Origin: Acipenser ruthenus
Lineage: Eukaryota; Chordata; Actinopteri; Acipenseriformes; Acipenseridae
Length of the DNA stretch: 64,000 nucleotides
Assembly: GCF_902713425.1 (NCBI RefSeq)
Contig: NC_081198.1
Span: 21,001,188 to 21,065,187, forward strand
Direction: 5' to 3'
Shown here: one piece after another, positions 1 through 10,100 of the stretch
How the letters are laid out: every line of letters starts with the position of its first letter
Numbering within the stretch: position 1 is the stretch's first letter
Notes under the pieces: model-generated
Databases searched by the model: none
Seen by the model: the letters and a program-made list of their open reading frames with translations, nothing else
Told to the model about the DNA's origin: nothing
Translations under genes and position numbers: made by a program

Positions 1-812
1 TAGGCTGCAGCTATGGAGGGGTCATCGAGTAAGGAGGTGTTTAATTTCCAGACCCCTGACCCCATCTGGGAGGTCTGAGGGACCTGCAATGTTACCTGCA
101 GGAGCCTATGGTCAGAGAAGAAGACGGCCTGGGTGTCTACTGCCGTCTTCGTAAGGGAGCTGGTATGCAGGACGAGATCTATACGGGAGAAGGAGGTCCC
201 AGATGAGCTCACCCAGGTAAAGGGAGGCACCAGGTCCTTACCTGCATCACACAGGGAGAAATCAGATATTACGGAGGACAAAACTCTACTAGAGCGGTCG
301 TTGCGTGGCCTGCTCCGGTCTACGTCCCTCAGAGCACAATTGAAGTCACCTGACACGATGACGGGTACGTTCCCCAGCAGGAGTGGACGCAGCTGTGGAA
401 AAAATTGAACTCTTTCGTTTTGGTTAGTGGGTGCGTAGACATTGACCAGTCTGAGGGGAGTGTTGTTGTATGTCACATCCACGCTCAGAATTCTACCAGG
501 TTCTACCTCCCTGCTGCTGCGGGAGGTAATAAATGGGTTTTTAAACAGGATACCTACTCCGTCGGCTCTGGCTATGTTGGAGCCCGACCAGAAGGAGTCC
601 CCCAGGGTCCAACTCTCCTTCAGGTCCCTATAATCAGGGCTCGACGAAATACCACACTCCTGCAGAAAGATGAGATCTGCTTTCAAGTTAGCTAGATAGT
701 TTAGTACATCAAATCTTTTTTGTGTCTCCCTGATGCTCCTGACATTAACAGACACACATATCAGGGCCATCAGGGTAGCTAACAAGAAAAGGAGTCGCTG
801 CGTCCACCCCAT
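1..812 (-). CDS. LINE F1 ORF2, N-terminal endonuclease part, cut by window edge
   Basis: Encodes the first 270 residues of the F ORF2 protein, starting at the ATG at 812 (MGWTQRLL). This is the apurinic/apyrimidinic-type endonuclease that nicks the U2 target DNA. Visible catalytic landmarks are Asn23 in SVNVRS, Glu52 in LQECG, Asp156 and Asn158 in GDFNC, Asp212 in SRID and Asp234-His235 in FSDH. The reading frame is open throughout the visible part. The reverse transcriptase half lies outside the window. Confidence 0.9.
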   Translation of the reverse strand, partial: MGWTQRLLFLLATLMALICVSVNVRSIRETQKRFDVLNYLANLKADLIFLQECGISSSPDYRDLKESWTLGDSFWSGSNIARADGVGILFKNPFITSRSSREVEPGRILSVDVTYNNTPLRLVNVYAPTNQNERVQFFPQLRPLLLGNVPVIVSGDFNCALRDVDRSRPRNDRSSRVLSSVISDFSLCDAGKDLVPPFTWVSSSGTSFSRIDLVLHTSSLTKTAVDTQAVFFSDHRLLQVTLQVPQTSQMGSGVWKLNTSLLDDPSIAAA

Positions 813-984
813 AGCGACTATGATTGGGAGGTCGGGACACTCTTCCTACTCTTAGCTCTACGCTTGCTTCGAGGGGGCTTGGGCTTATTTGCAACTCCCA
901 TCACCCCTGAGAAGGTACTCACTGCTGCCTCGTCCAAGAAGGCACCGTCTTTATATGCACAGTACGTGGAGTTGTTGGGGCTAT

Positions 985-3900
985 TCAACTCCCCACAAGG
1001 TAAGTCTGGTGGAACTTGCTCAGGGCCCCTCGGAACGTGTGGGTCAGCTTTGTCCTGGGGGGGGTTATGACAGACAGCATTCTTTGGCTGTTACCGTCTG
1101 TTGAGTTGGAGCTGTTAGCAGACTTCTGGCTTACCGCGTCCAGGGGTATTCCCATGTCCTCCAGTGCTGTATCTAGGAGGACCTCTAGGGGGCCCCTGGT
1201 TTTGCCCATACAAGGGAGGGGGTCAAGGATGCTTTGAAGGGAGGCCCTTCGCTTGAAGAGGGTCATTGCTACCGAGGTACTGCTGGTCAGGGAAGGTGTT
1301 GACCCCGACCTCTCCCTCGGTGCATTAGTGAACACCTCTTCTGCGAGGTGTGCTAGGGTTTGTGCCAACGACTGGGAAGGCTGGCTGGGGATGCCCTGGC
1401 TGGCTGCTACCTGCCCACTAGGCGGCAGTGTAGCCGTCCCACTCGCCTCCGTCTCTGCCTGCGAGGGCAAGACTGGGGACTTTGTGTGGACATTAGCTGG
1501 TTTTGGATCTATGGGGGCCACCTGCAACTTGCTGTCTTTGATCCTGATCTCCTTTCTTTCCCCCCCCTCGTCTCTACCCTTTCTTTTCCCCACCCTCTGC
1601 TGGTTCTTCACTCCCTTCCCCTCCTTCTCACTCTCACTTTCACTGTCGCTTTCGCTTTCCTCCCCCACGGACTCAATCCTTATGGCGTCATAACGAGAGC
1701 CGAGGGGGAGTGCTGGCGCTTGTCACGGCTGACCCCGAACCAGTTATTATGTGTAGTAAGAAATTGGATTCCTTTGCATGGAGAATTTCAGTGGCTAGAG
1801 TTCACGGCTCCTCGATTGATTCAGATTCAGTTGTATTAAGTCTGCCCACTAATAATGTAGAGCAAAATAGGTATTGTGGTGTTTGCAGAGCCGACCCGAG
1901 CTGAACCCAAGACAGAAGTGGAGTCCTGCTGGGAACGAGCTGAAACATTGGACATGGACTAGATGATTTAAAAATGAAATGTATTAATGAGATGATATGT
2001 GCTGTAACCATTTGTAATGTTTGAATAATCTTTAGTCTGTAACAAATACTGTAAAGTACTCTCTCTGTAAGACCGTATAACAGAATCTGGTACAACTTGA
2101 TACACTGGCCGGCCTTGAGCAGTCTCTTATTAAAATTGGCACGATTCCCAGAATTTAGTGCTGAAATCTCTGTTAAGACTTTTCAGCTTGACTACAGAAT
2201 AATGCTGTACTAATAGATGTATGTTAATATGCTTGTTTTAAATGGTATAGATTGCTGTGGTAACATATAATCATAGGTAGTGATAATTATTGTTAGTATG
2301 AAATACTATGAACAATTTTTATGTATAAGATCATATGATTCACTTTGCTTAATATGATAGCATACCTGAAGCTGTTTTCTATCAAGATGAGCATAGTTAA
2401 AAACGGAGTCCTAATTCAATGAAAAGAATTACTGTGTGCTTACATTCAAGAATTATAACTTCTGAATATAAAGGGAAAAGGAGTTAGGAGTATTCTTAAG
2501 GGAAAGAAAAAAACAGAAAAGGATTAAAAGACCTCGCTTTGAGTAGGTTTCTGTTTGTAATTCAGTTTTAAAATAAGTAGGTGAGTAAGAACAACCTAGA
2601 GTAAAAGCAGACTATAACTTAAGACAAATAAGCATTGTCAGAAGATACACCACAAATAGAGAGCAGAAAAATTGAATAAAATCCTATTGTAATATTGCGG
2701 ATATACTGCTGCTAGCAGAAAGTAATAAGGTTAGCAGCCATACGCTATAAGAAGTAATGTACTAGTTTGACTCTGAAGTTAAAAGACGCAGCATAGAAAG
2801 ATGTTGTGTTTAAAATACAAAATAAAAGGATTGAATAAATAATGAAGAATAAAAGCAGGAGATTTTAGGAGAGTAAACTCTATGTGACCTGTCTTCTTGA
2901 GCTCTCTATCAGCCTGCCCTTGGAGAAATTAATATTAGCTGCTGGAAGGCCTCTTTGGTGGGAAGAAGCCGGAATTTTTTTATCAGAAGGCTTATAGTAT
3001 CAGGCCGGACTGCAAAAATAGGGAGTTAGAACGGATGGTCTTAGCACCTAAGATAGTTAGTTGCCGGGCGGAACAAGCACGTAAGATACAGGTGTAAGGA
3101 AAGTTCTAGGGAACATTAATCACTATTAAACTTGGCAAGAAAAGAGGTGTCTTCAGCAAGCTGGTTTTAGCCAGTATGTGTATAGCTGAAACATACAGGG
3201 TCATCTGAGTGTCAATTAAGTTCAAGCTACCAGGGGCCCATAGGAGAAAACATTACAGCTTTACAGCTCAGTAAAATAGTTAGGTTTTCCATAAGGAGAA
3301 AACTCTACATTAAAAAGATATAAGATGGAAGTTCCCTATAATACCTGCTAAACACACACCTGTAAGGAAAGAAGGAAATTAATTTGAGAGTGAGATGACA
3401 TGAGGGAATATATTTTTGAAAGCCAAGTTCATGTAATCAATTATAATCATTATAACTATAACTGCTATATTATGATATAACTATTGGTGTTACATATATT
3501 CAAACACCACTCTTTTTATAATGCACCCATATTAAGTAGTGAATCAAGGTTGCAGGGATTTTGTGAACTCTGCTTCACCTAACTTTTCAGATGAAGGAGG
3601 GGGGCCAAGAATGAGTGGATGAGAACATGGGCTAGTGTTGATTTGTTGGCATATGACTTTAATTCAGTCTGAGGAGTTGGTTGAATTCTTTAGAGATTAC
3701 TGTTTGCCAAGAGATAAGGAGTGTCCATATAGATTGATGACTGGATCTAATTGGGGCTTCCCATTGCTTTCAATAGGACGAAAATTGTATAAAAACCCTG
3801 GGCCGATCACACTGAGACCACCACACTCAAGCTTGGCAGAGCCACGTGGTCCATCCTTTGCAGATCTCTACAGAACAGTCCTTCTCTTTTGTTCACGCTA

Positions 3901-5493
3901 CTCTTCCTTATAATAGGAGGTAAGCATATTAATGGTATTATTGTATCTCGCGTTTATTGGTTATATTGCTATGAGGTTTTGAAACAATGTTTTAGTATTA
4001 AGAGTGTTATATTGAATGTGCTAAAACATAGCAGTGGGTGCTTGTAGGCTTTGTGCTTAACCAGCCTGAGGGCTGCACTGAATACATATAATTGTATTAT
4101 GTTATTGAAGTACTAAATGCTGAAGCTTGTAATCAACTTAGCATTGCTAATTATTGTTACATGTTTTCGGGTCTTGGTAGTATGCGCAAACTACTAAACC
4201 AATATTAAAGGCATTTTAATAAAACGAAGGAGCGCTGATGTTGCTCTGATTCGTAAAACTTTGAATAAATGAGTGATTTTCTTGATTAAATAAAAAGGTT
4301 TTAAGGACACACCGCTCGTCCAGTGCTCGAACATAAACCACTAGGAGTTTTAAACATCTCTGTCCTCCTTAACGTCTCCCCTGAGTTAAGAGTGTGTGCA
4401 GAGCGAATAATATAATAAAAGAGAACGTGAAAAGTGAAAACGTGACACGCTGAGAGGGCCCTACTCAGGGGGGGGCGCTGCTGGGTCCGGGCTCCCTCCC
4501 TGCCTCGTGTTCTGTATCAGAGGAGCTACTGGAGGAGCTAGTGGAGTAGCTGTTGTACTCTCTCTCTGGGCTGGGGGAAGGGGTCCTCGTAAAACGGGAC
4601 ATGTCTCGGGGGCGGGGGGGTGAGGGGGGTGCTGGTGATGATGGTGGTGCTGGAGTCTGGGTTTTGGATACTGTTGGTGGTGATGTGGACTGATCTTTGT
4701 TACTTGCTCCCTCTTCCTGCTCAGGCCTAGGCTTGTTCGTATTTGCCTTGCTGGCTCTGGCCATGTTGGCATAGGAAGAGGGGCAGTCCTTAAACAGGTG
4801 CCCCTTCTTTCCACACAAATTGCACTGCCTCTCTTCTCTGCAGTGGCTGGTCTCGTGGGGGGCGCCGCAGTTCCTGCACTTGACTACAGTACATGCGGCC
4901 GCCAGGTGTCCTAATTCCCCACATTTCCTGCAGAGTTTTGGCATCCCATTATAGAATACCAGCCCTCTGTTGGGCCCTAACACTATGGAGTTTGGAATGT
5001 GGCGGACGCCTCCAATGCCCGATGGATCAACATTGAGGCGTACCAGCCACTTTCTGGCTCCTGTCCAAACCCCATCTTCGTCTGTAATTTTCCTCCCTTC
5101 TGATGACACCCTCCCATAGCGGTTAAGCCATGTTGTAATATCATAGTCGCTAACAGCCTCATTGAAAAATTGGACAGTAACAACTTTCATTTCTCTGTCT
5201 GTCAGTGCATCCACACAAAATTCTTTGTATGGAGCGAGATATTTATTCTCCCCCCAAAAGGACCACATTTCTTGTAACTTTTGGGGGTTCCTAAAACTGA
5301 CCTCAAACACTTCCTTAAGCCCTGGCAATTTCACCAAACAATTCAAGTCAGAAGGGGAAAAACCCATACCCCTCTGAAGAATGGTCCGGCTGAACTCCAG
5401 TCTCGTCAGTCCTGGTTCCGTTTCATCTTGCTTGTTTCTTGTGAAGCGCACCGCATTGTGCCTCCTGGTCTCCTGGGTTGGCCGGAACGCCAT
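985..5493 (-). pseudogene. LINE F1 ORF1, split by a solo LTR
   Basis: ORF1 starts at the ATG at 5493 (MAFRPTQETRR) and encodes an RNA-binding protein with three CCHC zinc knuckles at about residues 188-237 (CX2CX4HX4C, CX2CX3HX4C, CX2CX4HX4C), followed by a Pro/Ser-rich then Glu/Ser-rich tail. A poly-C tract at 4468-4475 is followed by one C fewer than in F2, so the frame is lost there. The LTR at 1721-4447 then separates the last third. The remainder continues at 1720-985 with a second poly-C tract of eight at 1057-1064. The copy cannot make a normal ORF1 protein. Confidence 0.85.
1721..4447 (+). mobile_element. Solo LTR of an endogenous retrovirus or LTR retrotransposon (fossil)
   Basis: A 2727-bp block is absent from the otherwise matching ORF1 of copies F2-F5. 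It begins TGTCACG and ends CGTGACA (TG...CA ends with a short inverted repeat) and is flanked by a perfect 4-bp duplication, CGCT at 1717-1720 and 4448-4451. On the plus strand a TATA box lies at 3788-3795 and AATAAA signals at 4218-4223, 4264-4269 and 4289-4294. This gives a U3 of about 2.1 kb, then R and U5. No internal coding region is present, so it reads as a solo LTR left by LTR-LTR recombination. It is unusually long for an LTR; the family is not recognised. It must be younger than the F1 copy it interrupts. Confidence 0.8.
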
Positions 5494-6224
5494 CCTTCAG
5501 CTGGCTCCTCCGATTGGGGTGGGAGAAGCCTCTGGACGTCCGGGTTGTCTCTCTCTACGGAAAAGAGACAACGTAAGCAGCAAATCTGGGCAGTTGAAGG
5601 AACTATTACTTTAGTCCCTGAGGAGATGGTCGCCTCGCAAGAGGGACCCCCTCCCCAGGTGAACGGTGTCCTTCCCTGGCGGAGTAGGGGGCGCTGCTTG
5701 GCACCGAGACCACGTAGGAAGAATCGTGGCTGTGACGCCTCTTCGGGGTCCGGGGCCGCCCTCTGCTCCTCCCAGATGGCGCCCTCTGCTGGGCGCCTGC
5801 TGCTCTCTCGGTCTGGATCTCGATTACAATCAAGGGCTGGGGATGAGGTCGTCTAGGTCATCAAAGGGTCCTCAAAGGTCGTCTGGATGGTAGGTCCTCC
5901 TTCTCTCGAACTCCAGGAACGTCTGGAAAAGCCGGAACCGCCTGAAAAAGAAAAAAACTGGAACCGCCTGAAAAAGAAAAAACTGCACTCAACAGTCAAC
6001 AAAATCTTGAAAGACCCTCGGCTTGGATTGGGCAAGCCAAAACCAGACTGAGCATTAGTCTTCCAAAAAGTTGCCGAGCTGAAGAAAGCCAGTCAAAAAT
6101 AAAACAAATTCTGTTCCTCCTCACTCGAACAAACCTCTCACAGACCCTCGGAGGGAGCGGGCAATGCCACTACCCTCTAAGCCTTAGTCTTAGAAAGATT
6201 TATTCGAACTGAAGAGAAGCCAGA
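5494..6224 (-). promoter_or_regulatory. LINE F1 5' UTR with two monomers, CTCF-like cores and splice-acceptor-like repeats
   Basis: Non-coding leader of 731 bp. From its 5' end it holds two diverged direct repeats of about 94 bp (6223-6130 and 6092-6000, spaced 131 bp), then two copies of a polypyrimidine tract ending in CAG (5985-5968 and 5960-5942), then a GC-rich part with three matches to the remembered CTCF core consensus: 5681-5694 on plus, 5756-5769 and 5779-5792 on minus. A 7-bp perfect hairpin stem spans 5778-5797. Repeated 5' UTR monomers are known as promoter units in some other LINEs; a promoter role here is inferred. Confidence 0.6.
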
Positions 6225-6291
6225 GTATCAGATATTAAACTGATAAGAACAGATACTACACTTGATCTTAGCCAAAAGGCCGAGAAGCGAT
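6225..6291 (-). pseudogene. U2-1 snRNA, 5' fragment (nt 1-67), cut by LINE F1
   Basis: This is the reverse complement of the conserved U2 5' end, from nucleotide 1 at 6291 to 67 at 6225, including GUAGUA (nt 33-38). Position 16 is T, as in the intact copies. Transcription from its promoter in the adjoining spacer would run straight into F1. The 3' part of this U2 gene is outside the window. Confidence 0.95.
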
Positions 6292-6879
6292 GGCGACTTG
6301 GCCCTTGCCCGGGGCCCCCCAGCCCGGACGGCACAGGGGGATTCAAAGGTGGGTGCAAAATTTCAAGCACAAGCAGACCCCCAAAAAACGGGCTGCTGCT
6401 TCCAGAAGGGAAATGTGCAATTTAAGCAGGAGAAAACAAAGCAAAAACACACACATAACACCAAAAACAAAACATAAACTGGTGGAGTGCGTCTTACAAA
6501 TAGTCATGCCAAGCTGCTATGCTGTGCAAGGTGCCTTGGGTAACTACAACTGTGCCTCGCTGGCTGGCTGGCTTGCTAAGAAGGTCCTGGCATAGGGACA
6601 TGTTCCACCACACTTGTCTGGTTAGCTGCATGCTCCCAGGAAACAAACTGCTGCTGTCTACATCATCACCACATGTGAATAAAAGAAAGAAAGACAGCAA
6701 GAAAGAAAGAGAGAAAGAAAGAGAGAAAGAGAGAAAGAAAGAAAGAGAGAAAGAAAAAAAAAAAGAAGTAAAACGGCGGGAAAACTTGCATCAACACTGG
6801 CACTCTCCCTCCAGCAGGGGTAGACAAAATGCTCACAGGAGAGATCCAGATCTGACTTTGACCAACGTTAGAGAAAGGT
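6292..6879 (-). promoter_or_regulatory. U2 spacer 1: promoter of U2-1, microsatellite, 3' box of U2-2
   Basis: A PSE-like element lies at 6338-6355, 47-64 bp upstream of the U2 start. A weak octamer-like match (TTACAAAT) lies near 6494-6501, about where the distal element of vertebrate U2 genes sits. A GAAA/GA-rich microsatellite occupies 6681-6768. The 3' box (GTTGGTCAAAGTCAGA) of the next gene is at 6851-6866. This spacer lacks one AAACA unit relative to the others. Confidence 0.8.
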
Positions 6880-7027
6880 GTGCACCGTTCCCGGAGGTAC
6901 TGCAATACCGGGCCGATGCGTGGAGTGGACGGAGCAAGCCCCTGTTCCATCTCCCGATTCCAAAAATCAATTTAATATATGGTCCCCTGATAGGGGACGT
7001 ATCAGGTATTAAACTGATAAGAACAGA
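6880..7027 (-). pseudogene. U2-2 snRNA, 3' fragment (nt 39-186), cut by LINE A
   Basis: U2 resumes at nucleotide 39 right after the LINE A poly(A) and runs to the 3' end. It contains the Sm site (AUUUUUG) and the terminal stem-loops, with the 3' box 14 bp downstream. One base differs from intact copies in the stem II region (nucleotides near 61). It cannot make a functional U2 because the 5' 38 nucleotides are 5.3 kb away. Confidence 0.95.
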
Positions 7028-7158
7028 TTTTTTTTTTTTTTTTTTATTTATTTTTACAATCAACACAATACACAATTACAAAACTAACACATACAATTCA
7101 CAATAACAATAGTTAACAGGCACCTCTAAAACACGTTTGTACAAAAGAGTGCATGTCC

Positions 7159-10100
7159 TTAAATAAAGTCCTCATCCTGCCTTGACAAGCCCAGACACTC
7201 CAACCTAGCACCAGCACTGCCCGGCCACTTCTCCCACCGCCAGATCCTCTCTGCTTCTTCACGCCCCCTCCTGTTGACATCACGCAATACATAGTCCCGT
7301 ATGGCCCTTTGGCCGATCTCATAGGTCACACGGCAGCTCAAGGTCTCAGATTTCAAGACCAGGATATTCCTTGCCTTCCACAGGGCCTCCTTAAAACAGT
7401 TCACCACACACCAGAGCTGCCATGAGCCTTCCTCCTTCTTCTTTGGGCCATACAAAACCAGCTGTTCCTCCAACAGGGTGCCTTCCATCCACACAGCCAA
7501 CAGGGGGGACGCCTTTCTCCACAAGCGCCTGGCAGACTCGCACTCCCACAACAGATGGCACACCGATTCCTCCGCCCCACAGCCCTGAAAAGGACAGCTA
7601 GGGGTCTTGCACATCCCTCTGCCATGCATCACCGCTCTCACCGGCAACACCTCATGCATGATAAGCCAGGCCAGGTCTTTATGCTGGTTCATCAAAGCAG
7701 GATGGGCAGCATTCCACCACACCTTCTCTGGATCACCTACTGCAACCCTCTTTATAGGACATGTGGTCACACTCTCCTGCACAAAAGAAAGCAGTTTTCT
7801 TGGTTTTAAAAGCAGGTCTTTGTCAACCTTCCCCGTCAGTTTCCCCTTTAAGAACTCTTTAAACACTGCATACCCAAAGGGAGGATCAAAAACAATCGGG
7901 ACAGTAAGGGGGATCTTTAAAATTCCTAGAAACCTTAAAAACGCCCCCATAAAAAACCTCACAAACAAAGCCCCTTGACACTCCCCTCTTAACACCAATT
8001 CAACATGCCTGCAAACTGCGTGAACATATAAAAACGTTTCCAATTCCGGAAGCCCTTTACCACCCTTTAATACCCCTTTACACACCACCTCTCTCTTCAA
8101 ACGCTCCCACTTGGCACCCCAAAAAAACCGAAACATCTGCCTTTTTAAAACTGTGATAACAGCCCTGGGGGGTGGGAAGACCACTCCCACATACAGAAGC
8201 AAGGGGAGAATGACCGCCTTGACAATGAGCACCTTCCCCTCCAGTGTCAGGCTCCTCTGTGTCCACAGCCCCATTTTCTGGCCCACTTTCTTTGAGACCT
8301 CCACCCAATTGCTCAGACCAGATCCTGTGGCGTCCATCCTTATACCTAAAACTTTTATAAAATCAGTTTTCACGCATACCCCAACATCCGGTACCCCCTC
8401 CCATCCCCCAAACAACATGCACTCCGACTTCTCCTTATTCAACTTGGACCCGGAGGCCACACAAAAACACTCACACTGCCACAACACTCGTTTAATTGCT
8501 CTCTCACTCACACACAACACATTCACATCATCCATATACAAGACGCACTTTGCCTCAGCTCCTCCACCCCCCGGGATAGCCAGCCCCCTGATCACCTTGT
8601 CTTTACGGAGGGCCTGAGCCAAAGGTTCCATACAACAGATAAAAAGCAGGGGGGACAGCGGGCAGCCTTGTCTTACTCCACTCTTGATATCAATTTGACC
8701 GGATAGCTTCCCATTGATACTCACTCTACTCCCTATATTACTATAGAGGAGACTTACCCACTTAACAATTTGATCTGTAAACCCCATTTTTCTCAAAACC
8801 TGGAGCATAAACTCATGAGAGATCCTGTCGTATGCCTTTTCCAAGTCCAAATTCAAAAGGCATACCGGCACCTTACGGTCCTGTGCAAAAAAGACAGCAT
8901 CTCTCAGTAAGATAAGGCTATCCGTAATCTTCCGCCCTGGAACGCCACAGGTCTGATCCGGATGGATCACCTCTTCTATCACCGTCCTCATTCTGCAAGT
9001 TAAAATCTTAGAAAAACATTTGTAATCCACATTTAAAAGGGTTAGAGGTCTCCAGTTTGCCAGTTCCTCTTTACAGTTCTTCTTAAAGACCAGCACTATA
9101 ATCCCCTGTCTAAAGGATGCCGGCATCTCCTCCTTCAGCAAAGTCTCATTGAACACCCTGGTTAAGTCCGGCCCAACCAAGTTCCAACAGGTCTTGTAGA
9201 ATTCTCTGGGCAGACCATCCCCGCCCGGCGTCTTCCCGTCCCTGAAAGACTCCATAGCAGCAGCAGCCTCCTCCAGGGAGATCACCCCGTTCAATACCTC
9301 ACCCTGACACACCCTCCTCTCCAACCCCTCCAACATATCACTCACCATGCTCTCATCAATCACCTTCCTTTCATACAACTTGGTGTAAAACCTCTCAGCC
9401 ACATCTATCATGCCCTCCGTCTCCTTCCTCACCACCCCACTCTCATCTCTCAACCCATACAACACCTTACTGCCACTCATCACTTTCTTAAAGAAGTACC
9501 TAGAGCACTTCTCGTTCTCCTCCAAATGCCGCACCTTACTCTCCACAATCACACTCTCGGTTCTCTTTACATGCAGCACTTTTAATTTGTTCTTAATCTC
9601 ACACACATCACTCGCCACATTACACCCCATACTCCCCAATTCATACATCCTATTCAACTTCCTTTGCAACCGGCTCACCTTCTTTCTCTCCATTTTTGCC
9701 ATCCACACCCCCACTTCCACAAAAAACTTTTTAATTTTATTTTTTATACACTCCCACCACTCACCCACTGAATCAAACATTTCTTTCAATGACTGCCACC
9801 CCTTGTACCTCCTCTCAAACTCACTCATAACATCCTTATTCTTTAACACACTCACATTTAACTTCCACACCCCTCTCCCCACCACACACACCCCTTCCAG
9901 TTTCACCTCCGCACACACCATCACATGGTCAGAATAAAACACAGGCACACACACACATGCCACCCACTCCACTTCCTTTGAAGAAAAAATAAAGTCAATC
10001 CTAGAAGCCCTCACACCCGTTGTATCCGACCACGTGTATCCCGATAGCCCTGGATACAACCTCCTAAACCCATCTACTAATTGAGCATCCTGCACAATAC

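Larger units (their letters stand above)
1..6224 (-). mobile_element. LINE F copy 1 (F1), Tx1/Keno-like, 3' part outside window
   Basis: A U2-targeted non-LTR retrotransposon. The window begins inside its ORF2; its 5' end joins U2 nucleotide 67 at 6224/6225. Position 1 corresponds to 24610 in copy F2, and the two are nearly identical over shared parts. Order on the minus strand is 5' UTR (6224-5494), ORF1 (from 5493), ORF2 (from 812). A solo LTR sits inside ORF1. F1 has the longest 5' UTR of the five copies and may preserve the true 5' end. U2 nucleotides 54-67 at its 5' side match the stretch where sibling copies resume U2 at their 3' side, implying a target duplication of about 14 bp. Clade assignment rests on the ORF plan and on insertion into U2; the name Keno is from family knowledge, not from a search. 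Confidence 0.9.

Noticed and set aside
133-695. Plus-strand frames repeated in F1, F2, F4 and F5 (MSTAVFVRELV..., MNSFVLVSGC...)
   Set aside because: They lie antisense to the conserved endonuclease coding region and recur only because the LINE copies are near-identical.
3635-3913. A 92-codon plus-strand frame inside the LTR
   Set aside because: It spans the TATA box and U3/R region, has no recognisable domain, and is expected by chance.
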